64,000 bases of DNA from Ascaris suum (Eukaryota; Nematoda; Chromadorea; Rhabditida; Ascarididae): assembly GCA_013433145.1 (NCBI GenBank), contig CM024168.1, positions 5,712,184-5,776,183 on the forward strand. Direction: 5' to 3'. The position numbers were made by a program, and so were the translations under genes. This document shows positions 52,970 to 64,000 of the stretch, one piece after another. Numbering within the stretch: position 1 is the stretch's first letter; every line of letters begins with the position of its first letter. A model generated the notes under the pieces. The model was given only the letters and a program-made list of their open reading frames with translations. It ran no database searches and was not told the DNA's origin.

Positions 52970-55900
52970 TCGCTCAGATTCGTCGTTCCCAGCCACATTT
53001 GCTCTTAATCTTGATGGGGATGTTGTTGGTTAGCGCTTTGTGAAGTGTGTTGTGAGAGTGTTTGAAGTCTTAGTCACGTTGTTTTTACTTGCGGTTTTCG
53101 CGAAACTATGCATCGAAGATTGCTTCGACATTCATAATTCGATTGCGATCGTATTGCTCGGCGCGCACTACGCACTAATAAAATGCATTACCCAAGTTTG
53201 AGATTTGGGCAAAGACGAACATTCGAATAGAGAGGCGAGACGGAAGCAGTTGTTCGAGTGAGCAGAACGGTTTCTTCTAAGAAATCGACGAATCAACGGA
53301 GCTGCGACGATCGAATAAGCGAACAGGCCAGTTGAGTTTTGCGACCTTCAGTATATATTGGCTACCGGGTCGCCGGCAATCAATACATCACCCTAGTACC
53401 CTTATCATTAAAATCCTTTATTTTCCTACTAAAATCGTTCACCCTCTGTAAAATTTTAAAATATTTTCATATTTGCGTACTGCTAAACTCAGCAACTTGC
53501 AATTCTTCTCGAAAAAAGAGATTAGGTGCACTTCTGGCGATGTAAATCTCTGAAATTTGCGATCCTCTTTTTTCTCAACAACAGTATGGCAAGGATATTA
53601 AATCAAGCATATAAATTCAGCGAAATAAAAATCGCATCTGCATTCCTTCTCCTCCGCACCTGTGCCCTGTGAAGGTGAAAGTTTTCTTGAAAATGGAGGA
53701 AGGAAGTAATTGTATTTTGATGTCGTCTAAAGAGTATCTTGTCTTTTGAACCGATAATTATTAAATGTTGAACGTTGGCGGAAATTGATGTGCTGATCAT
53801 TTGCGTTCTCTGCTATTGGATAGCGAAATGTGGTAAAGTCAACAAAGCAATCGGTTAGCGATGATACTCTTTCAATGATCGATGTTGCGCATCCTCAGTC
53901 GGCGTAATTTATGCCCCATCGGAAGGGGGAATGCCGTTAAACACAAATTTTTTCTGATCGCTGCGACGTGGGCCTTATTTACGTAAATGTTTTTGCACGA
54001 GTTGCATACGAACTGCACGTGTTGCACATTAAAGGTGCTCAATAATACATAAATCGTCAATGGAACTTCACTGAAAGATTATAGCGACTCAGTAATCATA
54101 TTATCAGATTTTTATAGGAATGCACTTTCCAAATAATGTTGGAAAACTGACAAACTCAGGTAAAACTAACAAAAAATTATGCCAAAAGAACTAACTGGCG
54201 TGATATGCGACTTGCATTTTGCTCAAATAAGTAACCACTTTAATGAGTTGCTCATAAGTATTAAAATGTGCGGAATAATGTACCCATATTTTAGCCAGTC
54301 CGATCGCTCGTATAAATCAATCTTCTTCAAAAGATTTGTATTTCTATTGCACGAGCGATTTAAAATAAAAGTGCAAAATGCAATTTTGCTACCGTCAAAT
54401 GTTTACGGCTTCTATTCGAAGTTGATGGACCGAAGCAAAAATTCTATAAGAAATTGTCTTATAGGGCGCATCATACCCATCAAATTTTATATGGTCAGTG
54501 ATTCGCAGTTGGGATTGGCAGACGAGCGAAATGACAGGCAGATACACGCATATCACACATACGCATATACATAGCGCTGTCATAATGCGCTTTGCATTTG
54601 CAAACCTGCGGAAGTGCAGTTTAATTTGAAATAAGTTTGCTCCCCATCACTGTATCTTTCAAAACATTGCGTCGTGACGTTCTTCTCAAATCGGAAAATT
54701 CATATCAGTTCAGAATTTTTCAGGGCGAATTTTTTCATGTAATGATTCATGCTAAGTACTCTATAACGAAATATGACACCTCATGCTCATAGAAAACTGT
54801 TGTCCATTTTGCGGTGCCCCGCCAAACATCTGTACATCGATCTGTGCCTAAGCTGCTATCTCATAAAACCACTGCAGCAGTAAAAATTTTCAACGATTTG
54901 ATAACGTTTCTTTGCTACCGTTCTCTACTCTTCCCGTCTTCTAAAATCTAACAGATAGAGTAGCTCGCAGGAAGAGGCATTGAGAGATGTGTCCTTTCAC
55001 ATTTTCGATGATTCAGAGTTCGAAAATGAATGAATCAGAACGACGATCAATTACTCTGATCGTCAGCGGTTGAAGATTACAGCTTTGGATTCCTTCACTG
55101 GTCTTCCTCGCCTTGAGAATAAAAGGAACGACGTGCACACAGACGAAGACACAAGCTTGACTTCTCAACGTACACAAGTGGTGTTCTCAAGGAATAAAAA
55201 TTTTTTGCGCGGTCATAAAAATTTGCAAAGAATGCATTAAATTATGCTCTTGTTATTCGAAATTGAACTTGGGGATAGAATGATTTCACTAAAAAAGGAT
55301 GGTTTATGTAGTCTTGAGGATAGAAGGGCCATCTCGGAAATTGCATATTGCCATTTAAGACTTTGCATAGAATTTCAAACTTTTCAATGTCGGTCACAAA
55401 ATGAGAGGAAAAGCATATCAGAGTCATCAGTGCATCGATCTTTTTCTCCGATCACATGCTGAAAACATGAACTGCTCGTGTAGAGGGTTTTCCTCATTCG
55501 AGGTTCACTAGATCAGAAATCGATCTCATTTGCACTGCACTGTCGACAATATTTCAATGACAGCCGCAAAGGCATTGCATCGTTAAATTATTGCTATTTT
55601 TTGCTGAACACGTCAACAGCAAGCGTTCTGCACGTGAAAAGCAACTGACTTAGACAATCCCATCGTTGAACTCCTACCCCGCACTCGACTGACTTTCAAA
55701 ACTATTCTACCTATTTTCGGCCCCCTTTTCGGCTGGATAAATTTGTTGTCCAATAATCTCCACATTATATCTCCTGATGTTTGAACATTTAAGTATAACA
55801 TTCTTTGTTTCATTTTATCAGAGCGATTTTCGTCTTGGTCGTATCATGGTGGTAATCTGAAAGCACGTAAATAAATATGTGTTAATAGAGTATTTGCTAA

Positions 55901-57465
55901 TAATTGTTATTTGAAGTAAAAACACACAAGAAGCGACACATGCTGATGTGTTAAAGTGGATGATTTTTGTGTTGAACTATCACCTTATGTAGAACACTGA
56001 AAATGATTCGCTTGTTTATAACCTATGATCCCTATCTGCAAAGTGATAGCGAAAACAATAAATGTTTCGAAAAAAACTCACTAAACAGTCGTCAATATTA
56101 TTCGCAGTGAAATTTCTATGCGTTGATTTTAGGTCAGTAGTGAATATTAGTTTTATAGTTGTGAAAGGAATGAAGGAGGTAATAAATGCATAACTATGTC
56201 CACAACGGTCACAGCTGCTTGTATTTTTATCATCATTTCAACCCACATTTGATTTGCAAACATTTTTTAAAAATTCGTAAGCGAATTTTACTATCAACAA
56301 AAATGGCTTTTGTTCGGTTAAGGGATTATATCGTCGCTTGAGTTGATGGGATGGGTGAAAACTATTATTAGGCGTCTTTTTATTGTATTTTAGACAAGCG
56401 GAATGATTTACTCGGCGGGACTAAAAAAAATGAATCTGGCCAGGCTTTCTTGGCAGCATTTTTTCCGCTTATTTCAGAACAGCGAGCTATCGATCCTTCG
56501 ATTTGCTATCTAAATGGCGCAATTTATTATTGCACCTCATTGGAAGGGGATTTACTCTTTATGTAGATCGCGATCAATTGGTTATCTTTTGCATACGATT
56601 TTTGATGTTTGCACCGGTTTCGATCTTTGATGCGCTCGGCTTTTTTAAGCACTGTTTTCAGAACACAGTCTTTCAAATGAACAGCGTTACCGGGCGTATT
56701 TGCACTATGAATTTGCAATATTTCATGTGTTCATTGAAATTTTTCTGTTACAACAGCATCCAGCAAAATTTCCGTCACACACTCCAGTGAAATATTGCTC
56801 TTAAAAGGTGGGCGCCGAATTTCTTCCGGTTCGTTTACGAGTAGGACATCTGACAGTGTGCGATCCTTAAATAGCACAGTGATGTCCTTGAGCTCTCCTA
56901 CCAAATAAAGAGTACAATGAAAAATTGCTTTTGAGAGAACTTTTACCGAATGAAAAATCCTTGAGCTACTTTGCTTGAGCCGCCGCTTTCTTTTGAAAAT
57001 GTTGTTAAGAGAATGCGTAATGCTAATGCATGCGCTACTGCGGCCTTCCAAAAGAGACCAACCATAATGCGAATGATAAGAAAAATTTTTGGCATCATCG
57101 TGCTTCCGATCGGTTGCTATACCAACTTCGAATCGGTCACTTCCGATTAGGCAACAGGTAAATTGGTTTCTCCCTAAGAGGATTTGAATTTAATTGTGAC
57201 CATATTTCTCCGCATGTAAACATACGATTAAGCACTTGGTCATTATGAAGCAAAAAAAAAAACAAAAATTCCTCATGCGAGATGAATGTGCAAGAAATGA
57301 TATATGCAGCGTTAATACGGGATTGGCAAATTTTTACAGCAACTGTTCTACGCAAAACTGGAACCGATCCCCTGCGGTAACGTATTCACTCTCGAACACG
57401 GTATACATTGTCTGGCTTGGGTATCACGACAGGAAATTTTGGATCCTATAATATCCTTTAGCAAC

Positions 57466-57642
57466 ATGAAAAGAAAAGATTTCACTGATCGGTGCCAGTT
57501 GTTATACAACAATCTGAAATCGAATAAAAACAATCTGTTTGCAACACTAAAAGAACGAGCGGAGATAGACCCCAATGAAACCTATGCGATATATGCCTCT
57601 ATATTTAACTCACCGGAACAGCAAGTAAAAAAATGCATCTAA
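57466..57642 (+). CDS. Unrecognised small ORF, possible orphan exon
   Basis: A 58-codon ORF starts with ATG (57466) just after an acceptor-like ATCCTTTAG, the arrangement seen at MFAP1 and the phosphatase genes. A donor-like CAGCAA|GTAAAA sits near its end (GT 57625-57626). The peptide is Asn/Lys/Glu-rich and looks protein-like (TLKERAEIDPNETYAIYASI) but matches no family I know. It may be a small gene, a first exon or chance. Confidence 0.25.
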   Translation: MKRKDFTDRCQLLYNNLKSNKNNLFATLKERAEIDPNETYAIYASIFNSPEQQVKKCI

Positions 57643-58044
57643 CGCAAATGTAGTGAAAGAGCTTACGGGATTTTGCTAACAGCAGTGCTGAGGATCTTTT
57701 TTTTTTCCGATATCACCGATGCAAAATGCAGTTCGGCCATTTGTAAAATGAGTGTGAGTTTCCAGATATTTTCAACCGCCTGTAATCCCTTTTTAAGGTG
57801 ATACATCCGTCGATCCAAACTTTGCATTATGTTGCAAATTTCAGCCATCATACTTCGTCACTCAGCTTTCCGTATCCTCTTAACTGTGAATACCAGATCG
57901 ACAGACAGACGGGCGCACACATGCAAGCTAGAATTTATTTATTTCAGCGTGCCGGGGTAGAAAAACATAACAATAGGAATGGACAAAACACAATGGCCAT
58001 GATGAATAGATACTCGATACGCAAAAACTGCAAAAGTGTGAAGG

Positions 58045-58245
58045 TGGAATGATCTCTGCTGTAGAGCGCGGAAAATACGGTTTGCAGTTTTCGACAACTT
58101 TTCGGCAATGGTGGAATACTCCAATCTCGAGTGAAGTTTACAGTCGAATATATATCAAGGTCACGAAAACCATGTGTAGTAAAAAGAACCTCGAATCCTC
58201 CACTGAGAAAGCATTCTTGCCGAAAGTTGATATGAAGCACACGAG
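58045..58245 (+). repeat. Dispersed repeat, copy 2
   Basis: This is the plus-strand partner of the minus-strand segment at 29378-29548. The similarity covers about 200 bp. Both copies keep an open frame over the best-matching part, so it may derive from a coding piece of a mobile element, but neither copy looks functional. Confidence 0.6.
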
Positions 58246-61200
58246 ACCTTTCGTGAGAAATATTCAATTGCCATAATTGCGTCCGTTGGCGAATGCAACA
58301 AGGTCTCTCTGCAGAATACAGAAGTAGCAGGCAGGATCACGCAATCGACAATATGTTTTGAGGTCGCCAGCTAAGAGCTTAATACTGCTCAGAATGTTAT
58401 AAGGAACATTATTACTGTATATGAGGTATAAAATAAGACGCATGAAAGTTCCTTGTGGCCACCACTAGGAATTGGGTGAGGAGGAGAGAGAGCACCTCCA
58501 ATTCTCGTCCACACAAGAATGCTCTGATCCACTTTAGAAAAGAGACGAAGACGCCATAACTTCCCTATTTCAAGAGCAGCTTCTCACGACACACCACATC
58601 AAAGGCTTTATCAGACCACATGACAGAGCAAATCGATAAACACAATTTCGATTCGAACTCTCTGTTCAACAAAGAGAACCAGTCACATACGCACAAATAA
58701 GATGGGACATCATAGATGGAATATGAGCGAAGCCGAACAGCTCAGACGGTCGTGTCGCATAAAATAATCCATTACATATCTCTGATGTTTGTTTCGAAAA
58801 GTTACCAAATGCAAGACGTCAGACTAAATGGGCGATAGCTTTTCACTGAGGTGGCGGGTAGTTCTTCAGCAAACCTGAGATGAACTCATAGTTTCAAAAA
58901 AGGGAGGAGACATTAAAAAGGGAACGAACTTAGGGAAGTTCAACTAAGAGATCATGAGAATGTTTTTTTCGGTGCATTTTAGAAAGAGGAATAGGATAAG
59001 GCGTTCTCACTGAATCTATGAATAGTGTCGAGGGCCGAGCAAATGCTAACATCGATACAACTTAAATGCACGTTGCAGCGTACATGTAAGTCCAGCAACG
59101 AACCTTTTCTTTCATAAAAAACTTGAGACGCAATCTTTGAGCACTTAAATTTAAGCCGTTGTTGGTGATCAACGAGTCAGCACGATCTTTTTTAGCGAGA
59201 GGGAGACGTACTGTACCCCGCATACTCAGCTGGCTGTTGACATATTCGTAAAATGTTTCAACCTTTCTGACACTTATCGGATGCCTTTTATGATTTCTGT
59301 CAAGTTTAATGCAAAGAGTACGATAACTGTCGGAATTTTAATTCAGTGCAGCCAGTCTGCTTGGCATGCTGGCCATATGGAATGTTTTTTTCTTACATCC
59401 AGGTATTGAAGCTGTGGAAGAAATCACCCAATTTTGGGTGATCTTTTTCTTTGGTGCAAATTCCTCGATAACATTTTGCACAGGCTCAAAGTGGCAAAAC
59501 ATTTTGAGTGTTTAAGTCATTCATTCCAGTTCCGCTCAACCAACATAATTTAACTTGTTCCCAGTTGCACCTGGCTGGTAACAACTCTTTCAGTCTTCTC
59601 CGTATATTGTAGAAAGAAAGTCTCAATTTCAAAATAAATGCTGTCAATGTTTGAAAATTTATTTGCTCTTTGACATTAGGAGCAAAGCGTTTGTCGTTTC
59701 TCGGAAGTTAGCCCAGAGTTTTATCCCTACGCATGACATCCCGAATAAGTTCAAGAAGAGTGGTGCCTCTGAAAAAATCCTCCAGCAAAAGGTTCGATGT
59801 AACCGTTTGGAAATGAATTTGCAAAAGCGCATAAAAACACAAACTCGTAACATGGCGCTCATTTTAGTTCGAAACGTGTGGTTACTAATCTAGTTAAAAA
59901 GTTTTTGGTAGCCACTTAGGAGGAGAACACACTTTAACGGTGACATCATTCGACAATAACAGTGTTATGGATTGCTTACTATGGCGCTAGACTATGCTCC
60001 AGTTTATATTCTCGTACCATTATGATTTTCATGTCTTTTTGACGTAAACGAGATTTGCGCTCCGCTAGTGCGCACTCGCTGCAAGCAGCATAAATAACAA
60101 ACATTTACCTTTGCATAATGCCAAGGGCACAAAGCTTACAAGAAACGCGAACCGAGTAAATGACAAAATGACGTTTTTTTTGCTCAGTTGCCCAAAAAAT
60201 TAATTGTCTTTCAGTGCAGCTATTTTCTTACGTGCAATTGAACATTTTGCTCACCATAGCTCGTTGTTGACGTTAAACGTTCACATCTGCGATTAAAGCA
60301 AGGCATATCAAATCGAATGGCCCTGTTGCAGTAATACCGTGAAATTGCTTGAGAAATATTGCGTAGTGATTCAGGTTCAAGTCTGAGTTCGAGACCTCTG
60401 AGGTAGCTGCCAAATAAAGTTGAAATGAGCTGGCCGACTCGCTGCTTTCTTCACTGTCTGCTTCTTAGAAAATTTTTTGGCCTTCCTAATTTCACGAATT
60501 CTTCTTGTATACTGATCATATGACGTAACTATTTCTTGAGGTTTTCCTCGAGTTTTTTTCACATTCAACGTTTCTTCCTTAGTTCTCTTAGTAGTGCTTG
60601 TGGCGAAAAGGTTATTTGATCGTTTAATATTTATTCAATTTACCTTTAACCGTGAAATGTTGTATACAAAATTTAACATAATCGTGAATTTGGCGAACAA
60701 AACAGATAAAAATTCAGAGAGATTCTATATCGAACTAGCATTATATGAACCCGAAATATATGAAGCTTCAAGAATTTCCATAAGGAAACCTTTTGCTGGA
60801 GAGTTACACGCTTCTGAATATTCCACTTTCTACTATAGGGAAGCACAAATACCTGTGCACTCGTCAGAGGGAACTACATTGAGAAAGTGGCAAAGGATAG
60901 GATGGGTGCAGATATCGTGAGCACCGTAAGCGTTAATGCTGCAACCGAACAGGGCGCTATTTTTGCGTTGATTATCATGTATTGACGAATGTTCGTTGCC
61001 TCTAAACGCTCATTAGAAAGGTTCACTTTTGACGTAAATCTTGTGTATGAACGGCATAAAGGATAATGGACCATTACTGAGAATGAAGGGAATGCTCCCG
61101 TTCCTTTACCCTTTCGACGTCCAAGCGAGGCCATCTACTCGCGAATACGCCAGTGTGAGACAGCGATTCGAGTGATCGCCGCTGGCAGAACGAATCTTGA

Positions 61201-63282
61201 GAATCTAATATGTGTGCAGACGTTTTATTTTCTTCCATACAGTTCCAAAAATTACACGAAATCCCGCAGACCCTAACACTGCGTCCACTGTTAGTCTATG
61301 CGTACTCACTTCTGTTGCTTGAAATATGCTGCTAACTTTGATGCATTTCTCTTGAAGCATTGTGCGAGCATAGGGGACGAGGGTCAGTGCAAGCGGCGGC
61401 AGGGTTTTCTTTAGGAGAGACGCGGGACCTAGAGTTTTACGCAGGACAGACGCGAAAGCGACGGAGAGTTTTCCTCGGTGTGATGCGTTATCGTGGGGTC
61501 AGCACACCTGAAGTCATAAATGGTTTCCTTCGAGAAGTTCTTGTACATTCGCACGTTTCGGACAAAAGTTTTTGCTAACGTTGGTGGAAACCTTTTTGAA
61601 TTCCTGTACTATTAATCAGTTAGCCCAATATATTACATAACTGTAACCGTTCAATAACATTTCAAAGAGATACCGAGACCTAATTTTCGGAAATGTCGAG
61701 ATTGAGTTTTCACTTAAAATTCTTTTTCACCTTCTCCTCAACGTCGAATGTCGCTGTCTCGTCTAAGATTGCATCAATTATTCGTTCTCTCCCAATTCTT
61801 GATGAATATCGGCTTCATGTGGTCGCGTCGGCAAATAATGCGGTCATCATATATGATCACAAACGGAAATCACCTAAACTGTGATGACATATCTAACATG
61901 ATTGAGCAAACGGTCCTATTTCTATGCATTATTTGCGATGTTGATCGGAATCAAATACCTAATAATGATAAGGAATTCTTTCTTTGATTCATTCAAACAA
62001 TTACTGTATAGATTTTGCAGGTTCGTTTCTCACTGTTTTTCCTTTGTTTATTGAATTTCACAAGAAATTCGTCTATGGCAACCAGAATTCAAAACATTAA
62101 CAGCGATCTCTAAGATGCAAAATTCCTTCACATCCCCAATCTCAGCTCCTATTTATATGCGTATCTTATAAATACTTTGTTTATTTACAATTCTCTTATC
62201 TAGTTCGCTTCCCGTCAAATTCACTTCATAAATATTTTTCTTTTGTTTTTTTTTTAAAATCACATTTCATTCTAGTTTTTTTTTTTAGAGAAAAACGAAT
62301 TCGCTTATATTTAATAATAAAGAAACGATCTTGCAAATGTTTACTGTTGCAATATATGTATTATTATCGATCATTTTATCGTGTATATGCATTAGATGTA
62401 ATCCATAACACTCTTTTGTCTTAATGAGTGGAAATTTCAGAATTGACCATTGGTTGATCGATATATTTTGTTAACGATTGATCTTATTTTCTTCAAAGTG
62501 GAAATTGCAATCGATTTTCTGTTCTTTTCTCCTCATCGATTAATTGACTCGTTATCACAAATTGAAATGAACGGAATTGCATTAACGACATTATTCATAT
62601 TCATGCTTCAGCTGTATTTGCATCCTCTCATATTGCCACAACATATTGTTGGGCATTCCAAAGAGGTGAAAAAAACGCGCGCAGTACTTCAAAAATTGAC
62701 CCGAACTGTTCTTTAAGCGCCCCCTTCCTCCATCCGCCCCTGGTGTGCAAACAAACCTCATAAACGACCGGTGCCAGTCGCTTTTTTGGTTCCTTCATCG
62801 GCACATACCACAGTGCTCATTTCGCAATTGCAGCCATCGTCTTCCTTTTTTAAAACGAATCGATGGGCGGTGCTTAAGGAAGGCGCTTGCATTTGGGCAG
62901 CATAAAAGAGGCCCCGCAGCGGAGCTTGGAGCACGTTGGCAATTAATCTGCGCATTCTTTGCTGCCGTTTTTTGTTCTTAATTATTGTGTTATTGATAAT
63001 GAAAGGAGTTTTGATAGTCAAAAGTAAGAGGAGTGATAAAGTAGACGAGCATAGAGTCCATTTTCATGAAGAACGCGTAAACGAAGTAACCGGAAATTGG
63101 GTTCGCAATTGCGCCTGAAATGTTTTGCAGGTGTTGTTTTAGCGTCGTTTGAGGAGTGCTAGTGTCGTTAACGGAAAATACCTAATTTATAAATGTGTGT
63201 CTCGAAGAATACCGTATTCCCACAAATACCGTATTCCAAAGCGTTGCAGAAATTCGTTGAAGTCGATACACGACTGTGGAAG

Positions 63283-63293
63283 TATCGTTTCAG
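63283..63293 (+). promoter_or_regulatory. Splice acceptor upstream of the second phosphatase start
   Basis: TATCGTTTCAG (AG 63292-63293) lies 36 bases before the start codon, mirroring the acceptor 49 bases before the start of the first copy. It is consistent with trans-splicing or a 5'UTR intron. Confidence 0.5.
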
Positions 63294-63329
63294 GTGACCG
63301 AGAGACAACACCAGTTGAACTTTGGGACA

Positions 63330-63476
63330 ATGGTATCACTGACATTTCGAGTGAATCCAGAAAACGCGAAAATCACCGAGGTATATAAGGGGCTTTTTGT
63401 AAGTGGTATCTGTGCTCTCACGCCGGTCATCATCAACGAGAATGGCATCACCTTTATCATCAATACCACCGAAGAG
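63330..63476 (+). CDS. Second DUSP14-like phosphatase homologue, first coding exon (gene continues past the window)
   Basis: This exon encodes 49 residues, the same length as exon 1 of the gene at 45619. The two are identical at 33 of 49 positions by my count (shared AKITEV, GLFVSG, CALxP, IINTTEE) and end at the same phase-0 donor (GAAGAG|GT). It is therefore a paralogue from a local duplication. The catalytic exon is not in the 524 bases that follow, so whether this copy keeps the active-site cysteine cannot be told. The ATG at 63330 is chosen by alignment to the first copy; the frame is open upstream to the acceptor at 63293. Confidence 0.85.
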
Positions 63477-63775
63477 GTCTCTTCACTTGCCATTGAAAGT
63501 CACAAACATCATTGAACATTTTGGTAATTGGTTGCTAGAAAGATCCACCCATCTGCCCTTTCCTTGCCCTTCATTCATCCATAGTGACTCTTGCAAAGAC
63601 ACATTCATCACCTTAATACCGCCTGAAAACATCTTGCGCAGGTGGATGAAAAAATGGAGAAAGAACCCAAATATCTGCTTGCAATTTCTTAAAGACCCAC
63701 CTTCGCACGTTTCACTCAAATTTCTTAGTGGAGAGAACCAAAACGGACAGAAGCGAAGCCGTGTACCTATAAATT

Positions 63776-63843
63776 ATACTAATGACTGGAATCGAACCTG
63801 TGTCTCCGCATTAGCCAGTATCTTAGGGCCGACTGACCCACGT
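63776..63843 (-). pseudogene. Degenerate tRNA-like / SINE-like sequence in intron 1 of the second phosphatase gene
   Basis: On the minus strand, TGGGTCAGTCGG (63840-63829) matches the RNA polymerase III A box at nearly every position and GGTTCGATTCC (63798-63788) is a perfect B box, 30 bases apart. The stretch between contains GGCTAATGC in the anticodon-loop position. Acceptor strands do not pair, so it is a tRNA pseudogene or the head of a tRNA-derived SINE. A similar plus-strand sequence lies at 36.3 kb. Confidence 0.5.
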
Positions 63844-64000
63844 GATCCACCGCTCATTAATCAGGACTCTAATACAGCGGATTTCTCTCCGCACACCATA
63901 CCTTTAAGCCTTCCATCCTAACTCAGCGCTGTGATTTATTCGTTGTAATCAACCAAAAAATTTATTCAATGAAGTGAACGTCATTTTGGTAATGATTGAG

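Noticed and set aside
54179..54574. 131-codon plus-strand ORF
   Set aside because: No recognisable domain or acceptor-ATG context; kept only as a note in the intergenic entry.
60367..60395. GGTTCAAGTCT resembling a tRNA B box
   Set aside because: No A box at the expected distance and no stem pairing; the same goes for the similar minus-strand motif near 35.9 kb.
63403..63921. 172-codon plus-strand ORF, the longest single open frame in the window
   Set aside because: It overlaps the second phosphatase exon in a different frame and runs through the intron and the tRNA-like element; the homologous frame is the conserved one.

Overview
The window is eukaryotic nuclear DNA, most likely from a nematode. 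It has a gene-sparse, intron-rich layout with short exons (38-435 nt), GT-AG introns with T-rich sense strands and short TTTCAG/TTGCAG-like acceptors, and long (TA)n microsatellites. Several start codons sit 1-50 bases after a splice acceptor, as expected for spliced-leader trans-splicing. The nematode assignment is an inference from gene structure and protein style; no rRNA or other marker gene is present.

Left half (1-34.4 kb): three conserved genes lie head-to-tail on the minus strand. In transcription order they are a CSRNP/AXUD1-family cysteine/serine-rich nuclear protein (16 coding exons, 34351 to 19802), the peroxisomal membrane-protein chaperone PEX19 (4 exons, 14177 to 11263) and the spliceosomal B-complex protein MFAP1 (9 exons, 7702 to 230). 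I rebuilt each by reading every exon and checking that intron phases agree across all junctions. The predicted lengths are 663, 274 and about 449 residues.

Right half (34.4-64 kb): the strand bias flips and the recognisable genes are on the plus strand. A four-exon DUSP14/18/21-type dual-specificity phosphatase gene (45619-49094, 261 residues) has serine in place of the catalytic cysteine and is probably a pseudophosphatase. The first coding exon of a paralogue (63330-63476) starts 14 kb downstream and runs off the window. The space between and around them holds (TA)n arrays, G-rich tracts, degenerate tRNA-derived sequences, a dispersed repeat shared with the CSRNP intron, a palindromic GATA-site array inside the phosphatase gene, and two CpG/TATA-bearing segments that look like promoters.

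The genes do not form one pathway. MFAP1 (splicing), PEX19 (peroxisome biogenesis) and CSRNP (transcription) are housekeeping or regulatory genes, and the phosphatase-like pair is a local duplication. I saw no CRISPR array, prokaryotic element, intact transposon or intact tRNA gene.
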